From CALOCY01 sp942491975 (lineage in GTDB: Bacteria; Bacteroidota; Bacteroidia; Bacteroidales; Prolixibacteraceae): a stretch of DNA of 64,000 nucleotides. Below are positions 7,614 to 16,846 of this stretch, piece by piece. The notes beneath the pieces are model-generated. The model was not told the DNA's origin. It made no database searches and saw nothing but the letters and a program-made list of their open reading frames with translations. Both the position numbers and the translations under genes were made by a program. Within the stretch, counting starts at the first letter, position 1; each line of letters opens with the position of its first letter. The stretch covers positions 3,060,008 to 3,124,007 of the forward strand of contig CALOCY010000004.1 of assembly GCA_942491975.1 (NCBI GenBank). The letters are read 5' to 3'.

Positions 7614-8921
7614 TTAATTGTTTAGATATGTTTCAAACAGCTTTTCAAACAGCTCGGGAACCAGTTTCATTCGCTCTTTGGATGCAACATAGGCAATACG
7701 CATTTGTGTTTTTCCGGGATTCTTTTTCCCGGGCTTTACACTGTAAAAACCACCCATCGGGGCAACCAGCAGTGTAAGCTCTTCACCATTAATGCTTACC
7801 GATCCCTTTTGTGCACAGAACATAACAAAATCCTGGGCATCAAAATCCTCCCCGGTAATATTTCGGACATCCACAACCGAGTAGAGCGAAGCATCGGGAC
7901 TGGAAACAATAATACCGGGCAGACGTTGTTTCAGGTCGTTGCCCAGGTTGGTCATCATTGGCCGGTAATATTCGCGCAATCCACCATACCATTCTTGCAG
8001 GTCTTCGTGGCTCTCATGTGCCAGTGAACCAAAAATATATTGCCCAATGGCATTTGAGCAAAGGTTTGCTGTGTTTTCTGCTACCGATTGTACATGAAAG
8101 CCATTGTTGTCAGTTATTAATGCCCCAATTCGTAATCCACAGGCATTCCACACCTTCGAAGCGGTCTCAATACTGATTCTCCGTCCTTCTATTCCGGGAA
8201 CATCTTCGTTAGTCAACCCCCAGATACTGGATGTTTTTCCTCCGGTATAATACAATTCGCGGTACGCTTCATCGCTGACCATCCACATGTTATATTTTAC
8301 ACACAACCCGGCAAGCATCTTCATCTCCTCGAAATCGCAAAAATGGCCTGTTGGGTTATCGTAAGGGATAACGACCATTGCCCCGGGATCATTCTCCCGG
8401 ATTACACGCTCTATCTCTTCAATGTCGGGCAGGGTAAAGCTTCCGTCCTCCTGCAGGTGGCGGGTTACCGAACAGGTACTGCGTCCTGTACGGGCAGCCA
8501 TTGACAAGTAATTGGTATAAGCGGCATCAATTAAAAGCAGGGGCTTTTCAGATGAACCGGCAGCACCACAAACGCCCAGTACTACCAATTCCATGGCCTG
8601 ACTGCCACCATCTGTTACCTGTGAATACAATCCTTCGGTTTCAAATCCGCTGGAAGCAATAATATTCAGGAATGCCCGGTTGGTCTCTTCCATGCCTACC
8701 GTTGCAGTATATTTTACTACACCGTCTTTGAAAGGGCTACCTGTTGCATCAAGGTTTAACAACCGCTCTTTCATTGCCGGGTGGACCGGTAGCGATACGT
8801 TGCCAATTGCGGTATTGATGTCTGTAACCGCATCATCTCTTTTCATGAATTCAATCTGTGCCAATCGGATAGACGAAGGCTTACGCGATTGAAAATGTGT
8901 TGACATAACCGGATCTTTCAT
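7614..8921 (-). CDS. PLP-dependent aminotransferase, class I/II
   Basis: A 435-residue fold-type I pyridoxal phosphate enzyme. The Schiff-base lysine is K256 in SIETASKVWNACGLRIGAL, and the cofactor-binding residues N189-P-T-G and D217-E-A-Y are in place. A C-terminal arginine in KTQMRIAYVAS would bind the substrate carboxylate. The family includes aspartate, aromatic and branched-chain aminotransferases, and the substrate cannot be read from the sequence. A second in-frame ATG (MSTHFQSRKPS, residue 6) is an equally plausible start. The gene appears monocistronic, with a strong terminator behind it. Confidence 0.88.
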   Translation of the reverse strand: MKDPVMSTHFQSRKPSSIRLAQIEFMKRDDAVTDINTAIGNVSLPVHPAMKERLLNLDATGSPFKDGVVKYTATVGMEETNRAFLNIIASSGFETEGLYSQVTDGGSQAMELVVLGVCGAAGSSEKPLLLIDAAYTNYLSMAARTGRSTCSVTRHLQEDGSFTLPDIEEIERVIRENDPGAMVVIPYDNPTGHFCDFEEMKMLAGLCVKYNMWMVSDEAYRELYYTGGKTSSIWGLTNEDVPGIEGRRISIETASKVWNACGLRIGALITDNNGFHVQSVAENTANLCSNAIGQYIFGSLAHESHEDLQEWYGGLREYYRPMMTNLGNDLKQRLPGIIVSSPDASLYSVVDVRNITGEDFDAQDFVMFCAQKGSVSINGEELTLLVAPMGGFYSVKPGKKNPGKTQMRIAYVASKERMKLVPELFEKLFETYLNN

Positions 8922-9152
8922 ACGTACAAATTTTGATTTTAATTGCTGTATTGCCTGTCCCGTCTTTAGCGGGAGAATTTACCATTCAATTTTTATTGAA
9001 ATTATTCGGATGGCAAGATAAATCAAATTGAATCTTAAATGCAAGGTCTTTTGTCAGTAATTCAATCGTTTTTCAACATGTTTGTATTTGTGGGGAATTT
9101 TGCTCGCAGACATTAAAAAAGGAAGACCATTTTTATGATCCTCCTCTATTGT

Positions 9153-9224
9153 TGACCTGCCAGGGCTCGAACCTGGACTCTTCTGATCCAGAATCAGACG
9201 TGTTGCCAATTACACCACAGGTCA
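9153..9224 (-). tRNA. tRNA-Gln (anticodon CTG)
   Basis: A 72-base cloverleaf with a 7-base acceptor stem (TGACCTG/CAGGTCA) and anticodon arm TCTGA-TTCTGGA-TCAGA, giving anticodon CTG. The T arm contains GGTTCGAGCC. No CCA is encoded. It is the second of two tandem tRNA-Gln genes, 47 bases after the other. Confidence 0.95.
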
Positions 9225-9271
9225 GTCAAAAAAAGATCTCCCTATAGCAGAGAAATCTTTCTGTTTTTTGT

Positions 9272-9343
9272 TGACCCGCCAGGGCTCGAACCTGGACTCT
9301 TCTGAACCAAAATCAGACGTGTTGCCAATTACACCACGGGTCA
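9272..9343 (-). tRNA. tRNA-Gln (anticodon TTG)
   Basis: A 72-base cloverleaf with acceptor stem TGACCCG/CGGGTCA and anticodon loop TTTTGGT, giving anticodon TTG. It is nearly identical to the downstream tRNA-Gln(CTG) apart from the acceptor stem and anticodon loop, so the pair arose by duplication. Together they read both glutamine codons. Confidence 0.95.
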
Positions 9344-9372
9344 ATCATAAGTCTCTTTTTGAAAAGACTGTG

Positions 9373-9401
9373 CAAAAGTATAAAATTTTTCTTTTTGCCA
9401 A
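9373..9401 (-). promoter_or_regulatory. Promoter of the tRNA-Gln pair
   Basis: On the minus strand TTG (9399-9401, within TTTTTG) and TACTTTTG (9373-9380) are separated by 18 bases, a good match to the Bacteroidota -33/-7 consensus. It lies 30 bases before the first tRNA. Confidence 0.7.
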
Positions 9402-9456
9402 AAATTTTGTGTGGAATAAAATTTAGGAGAGGTGCAAAAAGAAACGGTCTAAAAAA

Positions 9457-10272
9457 TCATTCAATGCCTCCTATGGTCTCTTTTATAATTTTGGTCATTT
9501 GAGGTTCGGCCTGCATGGCCACTTTTTGTACCTCTTCGTGCGAAACCTCCACAATTTGCCCGGGAACACCGCTATCAGTAATAATGGAGATGCCAAAACA
9601 GGTCAATTCCATATGGCGGGCAACAATCACTTCGGTCACAGTAGACATTCCTACGGCATCCCCTCCCAAGATACGGAACATCTTGTATTCGGCCGGGGTT
9701 TCAAAAGTTGGGCCTGATACCCCTACATAAACGCCCTCTTTCAGGTTAATGTGGTTCATTTTTGCAATCAGTTTTGCTTTCTCTTTCAATTTCCGGTCGT
9801 AGGCATGGCTCATATCAGGGAAGCGTGTTCCCAGTTCTTTATTGTTGGGGCCAATCAACGGGTTCCCGGGAAACATATTGATATGGTCAGTGATGATCAT
9901 AATGTCCCCCACTTCAAAATCGGGATTTAACCCGCCACTGGCATTCGACACAAAAAGGTGGGAGATGCCCAGGTGTTTCATTACACGTACCGGGAACGTA
10001 ATTTCCTGAAACGAATAGCCCTCATAATAGTGGAAACGTCCCTGCATGGCTACAATTTTTTTGCCTTCAAGTGTTCCGAAAATAAGCCGGCCTTTATGCC
10101 CCTCTACTGTCGATACCGGAAAACCAGGGATACTTTCATAATCCAGCGTGTGGGCAATGTCAATTTCATTAACCAATCCGCCTAATCCTGTTCCCAGGAT
10201 AATGCCTACTTCAGGTTTGAAGTTTGTTTTTTCTAGAATGTAGGTCGAAGTTACTTTTATTTTCTCTAACAT
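9457..10272 (-). CDS. Purine nucleoside phosphorylase (inosine/guanosine type)
   Basis: A 271-residue trimeric-type purine nucleoside phosphorylase (PNP/MTAP family) that cleaves inosine or guanosine with phosphate to free base and ribose 1-phosphate. Signature stretches are GIILGTGLGGL (25-35, phosphate loop), GRFHYYEGY, VSNASGGLNPDF, SGPTFETPAEYKMFRILGGDAVGMSTVTE and the purine-site IITDSG. The ATG at 10272 lies inside the 3' end of lpxK, which ends at 10211, so the two genes overlap by 62 bases in different frames and are probably translationally coupled. Confidence 0.93.
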   Translation of the reverse strand: MLEKIKVTSTYILEKTNFKPEVGIILGTGLGGLVNEIDIAHTLDYESIPGFPVSTVEGHKGRLIFGTLEGKKIVAMQGRFHYYEGYSFQEITFPVRVMKHLGISHLFVSNASGGLNPDFEVGDIMIITDHINMFPGNPLIGPNNKELGTRFPDMSHAYDRKLKEKAKLIAKMNHINLKEGVYVGVSGPTFETPAEYKMFRILGGDAVGMSTVTEVIVARHMELTCFGISIITDSGVPGQIVEVSHEEVQKVAMQAEPQMTKIIKETIGGIE

Positions 10273-11317
10273 AATTTAATATTTTTCGGTCAAATTGTTT
10301 TTCTTCGTTATCAAGAAATCTGATTTTCAACGGAATATAGTACAGATAAGGTTTTAGCTCATCAGGGAATGCAATATCCCTGAAACGCATCACATCTTTC
10401 TCGGTTGTAATAATGATCTTTTTGAAATTCTGTATTGAATAAAACCTTTCAAGGATATTTTTCATGTCATTGCCGGTAAACGTATGGTGATCAGGGAAAT
10501 TTAATATCTCCGTAGCAGGTATTTTTTCCATTACATACTTTTCCAGTAAAGCAGGATTTGCTATCCCGGTAATAAGCAATGAAGCATAATGAGACATCTC
10601 TTCCAGATTGTTGATTATGGTGGATGTATCGGGGTATGCAGGGGTAATATTACCGTACTCAAGAGTGGTGAAAAACAGGTTTTGATAAGGCCTGATGTTA
10701 AGTTCTTTTGAGAAAATCCGCCGGTCAATGGGTTTTATTTTTGGGGGACATTTAGTGATAATAATAATCCCTGCCCGCCTGAGCGCACTCGTAGATTCAC
10801 GTAAACGGCCAACCGGTAACAATTGATCTTCGCCAACAGGCCTGTTGTAATCGATGAGCGCAATGTTTATTCCCGGTTTTACATACCTGTGCTGAAAAGC
10901 ATCATCGAGTAGAATAATGTCGGGTTTTCTGTCGTCTTCCTGAGAAAATAACAGCTTTATCCCGCGTACCCTTTTTTCATCGACAGCTACTTGTATATTG
11001 GGGAATTTATTTTTCATTTGCATGGGTTCATCACCAATCGATATAGAGCTGGCGGTATCATCAGCAAAAATAAACCCGGATGTTTTTCGCTTGTATCCCC
11101 GGCTAAGCGTTGCCACTTTAAACTCATCGGAAAGTAACCGGATAAGGTATTCGGTGTGTGGTGTTTTTCCGGTGCCGCCAACGGTAATGTTACCAACAGA
11201 GATTACAGGTTGATCAAACTCCTGCGAATGCAACAACTTAGTGTTGAACATGAAATTGCGTATGGATACAACAATCCCGTACAGTATTGACAATGGATAT
11301 AGAAAGAGTTTGATCAT
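10211..11317 (-). CDS. lpxK: Tetraacyldisaccharide 4'-kinase
   Basis: A 368-residue inner-membrane kinase that phosphorylates the 4' position of the lipid A disaccharide precursor, the sixth step of lipid A synthesis. There is an N-terminal membrane-associated helix (residues 1-22), then a Walker A motif at 42-52 (GNITVGGTGKT), RGYKRK, ILLDDAFQHR and the C-terminal FPDHHTF, all typical of LpxK. It shows that the organism makes lipopolysaccharide. The 3' end overlaps the purine nucleoside phosphorylase gene. Confidence 0.95.
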   Translation of the reverse strand: MIKLFLYPLSILYGIVVSIRNFMFNTKLLHSQEFDQPVISVGNITVGGTGKTPHTEYLIRLLSDEFKVATLSRGYKRKTSGFIFADDTASSISIGDEPMQMKNKFPNIQVAVDEKRVRGIKLLFSQEDDRKPDIILLDDAFQHRYVKPGINIALIDYNRPVGEDQLLPVGRLRESTSALRRAGIIIITKCPPKIKPIDRRIFSKELNIRPYQNLFFTTLEYGNITPAYPDTSTIINNLEEMSHYASLLITGIANPALLEKYVMEKIPATEILNFPDHHTFTGNDMKNILERFYSIQNFKKIIITTEKDVMRFRDIAFPDELKPYLYYIPLKIRFLDNEEKQFDRKILNYVRENKSNFDLHSRKNKLQT

Positions 11318-11364
11318 TCTGCTGTTTGTTTGGGCAACGCTAATTTCTTAAAATTTAGGCACAA

Positions 11365-11408
11365 AAAAAAGAAGCTGTCCACTCTTTTGTGAAGACAGCT
11401 TCTTTTTG
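11365..11408 (-). terminator. Rho-independent terminator of sppA
   Basis: A perfect 13-base stem joins 11367-11379 and 11394-11406 (aaaagaagctgtc/gacagcttctttt). On the minus strand it is followed by a run of T. It lies between sppA and lpxK, so these are separate transcripts. Confidence 0.88.
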
Positions 11409-11424
11409 AAAGATATAAAGCGAC

Positions 11425-13206
11425 TTATTCAACAATTAACTCATAAGGCATGCGGGCCATAACGCCTTCCATATTCGATGCATTTTCCAGGGCATTATAG
11501 TAAGGCATAACCTTTTTTAGGTTACTTCCAAAGAAGATTGACATGCCGGCATTTCCGGTTAACCCTTTCATGAATGCTTGAAAAGGATCTTCCAGTTTAG
11601 GGAGTTCAACAATCCTGCACTCTTCCAATCCTGCTTTCTCTTTAGCAATTTCAATGGCTGTTTCCAATCCGCCCAATACATCAACCAATCCGATTTCCAG
11701 TGCATCTTCACCTGACCATACTCGTCCTTCTCCGATCGTATTAAATTTTTCTTTTGGTATTTTTCGCCCGTTTGACACTTTAGCAACGAAACTCTTATAA
11801 CCTTTTTCAATGGTGTGTTGCAGTACATTACGCTCGAAAGTGGTCATTGGACGGATAAGGCTGATAAAGTCACTGTTTTCGTTGGTTTTTGCCACATCAA
11901 AAGTGACACCAATTTTATCGGTTAATAACTCTCCGGCATTGGGTATTGTCGCAAAAATACCGATTGATCCGGTAATGGTGTTCGGGTTGGCAACAATCGT
12001 ATCGGCTTCGCATGACATGTAATAGCCTCCTGAGGCGGCGACATCACCGAATGATACAATAACAGGTTTTGCCTGTTTTGCCAATACCACTTCCCGCCAC
12101 ATGATATCTGAACCGATAACAGTTCCTCCGGGTGAATTTACACGTAATACAATAGCCTTGTAGGCGCTGTCTTTTCGGGCTTTACGAATGGCTTTTGCAA
12201 CTTCCTCCGAGTCAATTTGATTGTCTCCTGCACTGCCATCTCCTGCATCAATAGCACCGCCTGCATAAATCACAGCAATCTTGTCTTTGTGAAGTTTTAA
12301 TTTTTTCCCGGGCACAGGTGCTTTGACATAAGAAGATACACTGATGGTTGGAATGCCTTTTTTTGATGTTGTTCCGGTCAGTGCCTTCAGGTCATCGAGT
12401 ACCTGATCACGATATTTCAATCCATCAATCAAACCATACTCAACAGCCAATTTTATATCTTTAAACAAGCTGACATTATCTGCTATTTTATTCAGTTTTT
12501 TGATGTCGATATCGCGTTCTTCAGCAACGCCTTTTAAAACCTGGTCCCACATACTGTTAAGGTAAGCCTCGTTCTGCTCTCTGTTTTCGGGACTCATGTC
12601 TTCACGAAGGTATGGTTCTACAGCGGCTTTAAACTTCCCGTGGCGGACAACCTGCATCTCTACGCCAATTTTGTTTTGCAACTTCTTGAAAAAAAGCAGT
12701 TGTGCACTTAATCCGGTGAAACCAATCATCCCTTCCGGGTTTACGATGATGCTGTCGGCTACCGAATTAAGATAATATGCCTTTTGTGAATAGAAATTGG
12801 AATAGGCATAAATAAATTTTCCGCTTGTTTTAAAATGCTTTAATGCATTCCGGATCTCTTCCGTTGTAGCATATCCTGCCCCTACATTGGAGTGTGTGAT
12901 GTAGATCCCTTTTATACGGTCATCCGTCTCTGCTTTTTTAATGCTTTTAAGGATATCATTTAATCCCAGTTTATTGTAACTTCCCATTCCGGGAAGATCT
13001 AAATTACTAAAAGGGTCGTTGGGGACACGGTCAGAAATTTGTGCATTGAGGTTTAGCTCCAATACAGAGTTGTTTTTTACCTGAACAGGTTTATCCCCTG
13101 CTGAAATAATGGCTGAAAATATACCTATTGAGATAAAGAATATAATTACCCAGGCAATCATAACCCCTAAAATGGTGGCAAGTGTGTACTTAAAAAATGT
13201 TTTCAT
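11425..13206 (-). CDS. sppA: Signal peptide peptidase SppA, 67 kDa type
   Basis: A 593-residue membrane-bound serine protease with an N-terminal transmembrane helix (residues 8-34) and two tandem ClpP-like domains, the long form seen in E. coli. It degrades cleaved signal peptides on the periplasmic side of the inner membrane. The Ser/Lys dyad appears as K142 in FYSQKAYYLNS of the first domain and S392 in DVAASGGYYMS of the second, matching the cross-domain dyad of E. coli SppA. The gene is divergent from folK across a 100-base gap. Confidence 0.95.
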   Translation of the reverse strand: MKTFFKYTLATILGVMIAWVIIFFISIGIFSAIISAGDKPVQVKNNSVLELNLNAQISDRVPNDPFSNLDLPGMGSYNKLGLNDILKSIKKAETDDRIKGIYITHSNVGAGYATTEEIRNALKHFKTSGKFIYAYSNFYSQKAYYLNSVADSIIVNPEGMIGFTGLSAQLLFFKKLQNKIGVEMQVVRHGKFKAAVEPYLREDMSPENREQNEAYLNSMWDQVLKGVAEERDIDIKKLNKIADNVSLFKDIKLAVEYGLIDGLKYRDQVLDDLKALTGTTSKKGIPTISVSSYVKAPVPGKKLKLHKDKIAVIYAGGAIDAGDGSAGDNQIDSEEVAKAIRKARKDSAYKAIVLRVNSPGGTVIGSDIMWREVVLAKQAKPVIVSFGDVAASGGYYMSCEADTIVANPNTITGSIGIFATIPNAGELLTDKIGVTFDVAKTNENSDFISLIRPMTTFERNVLQHTIEKGYKSFVAKVSNGRKIPKEKFNTIGEGRVWSGEDALEIGLVDVLGGLETAIEIAKEKAGLEECRIVELPKLEDPFQAFMKGLTGNAGMSIFFGSNLKKVMPYYNALENASNMEGVMARMPYELIVE

Positions 13207-13306
13207 TGTTTTACTATTTAGTTTTTGGTTTTAAAGCATTTAATCATTTCCCTTTCTTGACAATTGGTCGTACTTTTATCAAAAATATTACAAAAAACCG
13301 GATTTA

Positions 13307-13801
13307 ATGACACTTGTTTATTTCATTATAGGAGGGAATCAGGGAGACAGGGCACTTTTATTGCAAAAAACGGTGGACAGAATTGTCGAAGAAATTGGAG
13401 ATTTACAGGCTGTCTCTTCCATATATGAATCTGATCCCTGGGGATTTAAGTGCGAGAATACATTTCTTAACCAGGTAATTGTTGTAGAGACAGAGCTACT
13501 CCCTCGCCAGGTTTTGAAAAAAGCATTGGACATTGAAACTGAAACGGGACGAAAAAGAACAGGCGAAAGATATGCTTCACGTACCATGGATATTGATATT
13601 CTTTTCTATGATAACCTTATTATTGATGACCCGGACCTGAAGATCCCTCATTCGTTATTGCACGAAAGACGGTTTGTACTTGTTCCGCTGGCTGAGGTCG
13701 CAGCACAACTTGTACACCCGTTATTGAATAAAACGGTTGCTACGCTGGTTGGGGAGTGTGAAGATAGAGGGGAGGTACGTATTTTTTCATCCGATCAATA
13801 G
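13307..13801 (+). CDS. folK: 2-amino-4-hydroxy-6-hydroxymethyldihydropteridine diphosphokinase
   Basis: A 164-residue enzyme that transfers pyrophosphate from ATP to the pterin precursor of folate. The N-terminal IIGGNQGDR (7-15), the substrate loop YESDPWG, the magnesium-binding D95 and D97 in RTMDIDILFYDN, and PHSLLHERRFVLVPLAE are family hallmarks, and the length is typical. It stands alone on the plus strand between sppA and upp; its stop codon is 3 bases from the upp stop codon, so the two genes converge. Confidence 0.95.
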   Translation: MTLVYFIIGGNQGDRALLLQKTVDRIVEEIGDLQAVSSIYESDPWGFKCENTFLNQVIVVETELLPRQVLKKALDIETETGRKRTGERYASRTMDIDILFYDNLIIDDPDLKIPHSLLHERRFVLVPLAEVAAQLVHPLLNKTVATLVGECEDRGEVRIFSSDQ

Positions 13802-13804
13802 GTT

Positions 13805-14467
13805 CTACTTCGAATCAATCTTTTCCCCGTAAGCCAGGTCACCCGCATCACCCAGGCCGGGCACAATATACGATTTGTCGGTCAGGTGGTTGTCGATAGC
13901 ACCCACCCAAAGTGTTATATTTTCAGCCGGGATATGCTTTTTTACGTATTCGATACCTTGTTGGCTGGCGATGATAACGGCTAAATGAACATGTCGGGGG
14001 GTTCCTTTTTCAAGGAGTGCCTTATACCCGATTTCCATAGATGACCCCGTAGCCAGCATAGGATCGGAGAGGATTACGTTTTTATTATCGAGCGAGGGTG
14101 AAGAGATATATTCAAACTCAATGATAAACTCTTCTTTGGAAGTATATTTCCGGTATGCCGATATAAATGCATTCTCACCACGGTCAAAATAGTTCAAAAA
14201 TCCTTGATGCAATGGCAGGCCTGCCCTTAATATGGTGGCCAATACCGGTTGGTTTTCCAGTGTGGCAATTTCAGAGGTTCCCAGAGGCGTTTCAACCTGT
14301 TGCGTGGTATATTCCAGATATTTGCTGATTTCGTATGCCATGATCTCACCGGTTCGTTGCAGGTTTCTTCGAAAACGTAACGGGTCTTTCTGAATCTCCT
14401 TATCCCTGATTTCAGCCATGTATTGATTGAAAAGCGAATTGCCTTCCCCTAAATTGTAAACTTCCAT
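13805..14467 (-). CDS. upp: Uracil phosphoribosyltransferase
   Basis: A 220-residue pyrimidine-salvage enzyme making UMP from uracil and PRPP. The PRPP-binding loop DPMLATGSS (135-143) and the C-terminal uracil-binding stretch YIVPGLGDAGDLAYG are diagnostic. It converges on folK with only 3 bases between the two stop codons. Confidence 0.95.
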   Translation of the reverse strand: MEVYNLGEGNSLFNQYMAEIRDKEIQKDPLRFRRNLQRTGEIMAYEISKYLEYTTQQVETPLGTSEIATLENQPVLATILRAGLPLHQGFLNYFDRGENAFISAYRKYTSKEEFIIEFEYISSPSLDNKNVILSDPMLATGSSMEIGYKALLEKGTPRHVHLAVIIASQQGIEYVKKHIPAENITLWVGAIDNHLTDKSYIVPGLGDAGDLAYGEKIDSK

Positions 14468-14560
14468 AGCCTGGATTTTTTATGTTGAAAGTAGTAAAAA
14501 ATATTGGTTTTAAGGATGTCGTCTTTTTTAGAGATAACATCCTTTTCTCTCCTGCAATTC

Positions 14561-15643
14561 TTACGTAAATGTATAATCGCCATCGCCATCGTGAAAGTAA
14601 TGGCTTACGGCTTCTTTTGAGTGAAAAGATGAATATATTTTTTGTGTATAGTTTTTACTAAACACAAATGGGTTTCGGGTTTTAAGGATGCAATCGGCAA
14701 GACGGGCATTCAATATTGTCAGGGTTTTTAACTTCATTTTTACCGAAAATTTTATCAAATATCGGGCAATGTCATTGTGGTGTTTTTCATCAGTAATGAT
14801 ATATAATGTTTTCAGGGTTCCTTCCCTGACTGAAAAGATAAAGAAGCCTGCCATGTTGTTTTTGTGGTACACTTTTACGGTATAGTATGAAAATGAGTGG
14901 GCAAATGATGAAAAGGGGTAATTTTTAGCAAACCTATTATCGGTAGTTGAAACCCACGGATAATCAAATATCCATTGAAATTGCTTTTTGTTGCGTTTAA
15001 AAAAACGTCCCTGTCCTATTTCTTCAAGTATTTGGTAGCATTCATTGTCCGGAAAGGTTAACGTTTTAAATTGGTATTGCGAATTTACAGATAGTTTAAA
15101 CAAACTTGCCTTTAGTGTAACGAGAAATCGGATTAACAGATCCAACAGGTAGAGCAGTGGTTTAACGGAGTTTGAAAACCTTCTTTTTTTGAATAGTTCG
15201 CGGGTTTTTGCAAAAAGGTAAAAACGCTTTCCTTTATGACAGTGGATCTCATTGAAGAGATTGCTTTTCTGGTATAGCTGTAATGATTCCGGGGCATAAT
15301 TAGTGAACATCAGATGTCCGTCCCAATCCTTGTGGGCTGATTTTAACAATTTCATCGATAAACCTTTTCTACGATGATCAGATGACACCCAGCTTCCACT
15401 ACACCAGCCAAACCGTACCTCTCCGGCTTCGGTAGATAAAGTATCCGGTAAGATTGTTCGAAATGCAATTAACTCCTGATCTTCAATGATCATGTATAGC
15501 ACCACATCATCCTTACGGGCATGTGGATTGTGGATGTATGAAATTGCTCTTGCAGGTGATATGGGTTTGGTTGTGAAAGCATTAAACTCTTCACTTTTGA
15601 TATAAGCTGACAGTTCTGCTATGTTGATTTTTTTTATCTCCAT
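14561..15643 (-). CDS. GNAT-family acetyltransferase-like protein
   Basis: A 360-residue cytoplasmic protein. Residues 40-145 look like a GNAT acyl-CoA-dependent N-acyltransferase domain: a beta-strand stretch VLYMIIEDQELIAFRTIL, then motif A WVSSDHRRKGLSMKLLKSAH with the R-x-x-G pyrophosphate loop, then YAPESLQLYQKSNLF. The second half may hold another, degenerate GNAT-like unit (AGFFIFSVREGTLKTLYIITDEKHHNDIARYLIKF). The gene starts 9 bases after the upstream polysaccharide deacetylase gene, so they form an operon, suggesting an acyl-transfer step on a sugar or amino sugar of a surface polymer. The substrate is not identifiable. Confidence 0.65.
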   Translation of the reverse strand: MEIKKINIAELSAYIKSEEFNAFTTKPISPARAISYIHNPHARKDDVVLYMIIEDQELIAFRTILPDTLSTEAGEVRFGWCSGSWVSSDHRRKGLSMKLLKSAHKDWDGHLMFTNYAPESLQLYQKSNLFNEIHCHKGKRFYLFAKTRELFKKRRFSNSVKPLLYLLDLLIRFLVTLKASLFKLSVNSQYQFKTLTFPDNECYQILEEIGQGRFFKRNKKQFQWIFDYPWVSTTDNRFAKNYPFSSFAHSFSYYTVKVYHKNNMAGFFIFSVREGTLKTLYIITDEKHHNDIARYLIKFSVKMKLKTLTILNARLADCILKTRNPFVFSKNYTQKIYSSFHSKEAVSHYFHDGDGDYTFT

Positions 15644-15652
15644 TTTTCTGTT

Positions 15653-16702
15653 TTATTGAGCGTTGCGTTTTACAACATGCCTGCCAATAAGTTTTTTGAA
15701 GGCATAGCTTAACTGTTCCGAAGAGATAATTTTTTCTGCATTGTTAAACGATGAATCGTCCATCGCAATGCGTTGAAAATGATTTCTAACCGGATCATCT
15801 TTTATGCCTGCTGTACCAAACGTTGCACTTATTGGATAACTGAGGTGAAGTTTACGGATAAGCTGATCAGCAATCTTGTCATCGGTAAAAGGGAATGCAA
15901 ATGGTGCCTGTTTGACCGATGTATATGCTTTTACAGCTTTAATACTTTGTTTGACCTGATTGCCTATTTCATCCTGTTTTAACAGAAAGAACTCCGGATG
16001 ATCCATGCTGTGGGTACCGATGGTAAACCCGCTATTGTGCAGATCAATGACCTGCTGTTTTGACAGGTATGGTTGCTGTTGTTTAAGCCAGGAATTAAAA
16101 TCGAACTCCAGCAATTGGGCAATTTTATCAATAACCGGTTGATGGGTGTAGTTTAACGCCAGTAACCGTTCATCTGTAGGGACTTTAGTTTTAATTGGGA
16201 GTAGTTGATCGATCTCTCTCAACAATGCCGGGGTTACTTTTTTCGAGGTTATTTGATGGACTAACAGACTGATTTTGCATCGGTGAAAAAGTGCTTTATT
16301 ATCAATAAATCCGGGATTGATAAAAAACGTAGCCGGAACACCTTTTTTTAGCAAAATGGGAGCAATTACGTCTATGCACTCTTTGAAACCATCATCAAAT
16401 GACAGGTGAAAGGCAGGTGTTTCTGATGTTTTTTTTGCAATGGCTGTTGCTAAATCAACAGGTGTAAAGTTTTTTAGTAAAAACCCGAGGTCATCTTCAA
16501 AACGTTTTACGGAAATATGATGATACAAGTATTGCGTGTGCGGGGTGGTTTCATTGCTGATAAGATGGTAAAAAGGGAACAATCGCTTATCGGTCCTTGC
16601 ACTTGCCCAAATTTTTGTGGGGAAATGTGATCCGATTTGTATTACCATTTGGAAGAAATTTTTTCGCATAGCCTGACTTTTGAAAGCAGTAATTTTTTTC
16701 AT
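15653..16702 (-). CDS. Polysaccharide deacetylase (NodB-type) family protein
   Basis: A 349-residue protein with a NodB-homology carbohydrate esterase 4 core. Motif 1 is S101-F-D-D-G105, with the catalytic base and metal-binding Asp, and motif 2 is T-H231-S-M-D-H235 with the two metal-binding histidines. ATFFINPGFIDN separates them as usual. It should remove acetyl groups from N-acetylated sugars in a glycan. No signal peptide is obvious, so it may act on a cytoplasmic or lipid-linked intermediate. It belongs to the four-gene minus-strand cluster 14561-19098. Confidence 0.8.
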   Translation of the reverse strand: MKKITAFKSQAMRKNFFQMVIQIGSHFPTKIWASARTDKRLFPFYHLISNETTPHTQYLYHHISVKRFEDDLGFLLKNFTPVDLATAIAKKTSETPAFHLSFDDGFKECIDVIAPILLKKGVPATFFINPGFIDNKALFHRCKISLLVHQITSKKVTPALLREIDQLLPIKTKVPTDERLLALNYTHQPVIDKIAQLLEFDFNSWLKQQQPYLSKQQVIDLHNSGFTIGTHSMDHPEFFLLKQDEIGNQVKQSIKAVKAYTSVKQAPFAFPFTDDKIADQLIRKLHLSYPISATFGTAGIKDDPVRNHFQRIAMDDSSFNNAEKIISSEQLSYAFKKLIGRHVVKRNAQ

Positions 16703-16846
16703 TGATAGAACTCAAAAACCGGTTCTTATACCGATCATAATTCAAAAAAACTCTTTTGGTTTTCTTCTAACAATATTTCGGTAAAGATTACTAACAGCTT
16801 GATTTTTATGCAATCATAAAAAAATAAGCTTGTGATATGTTTGGTA

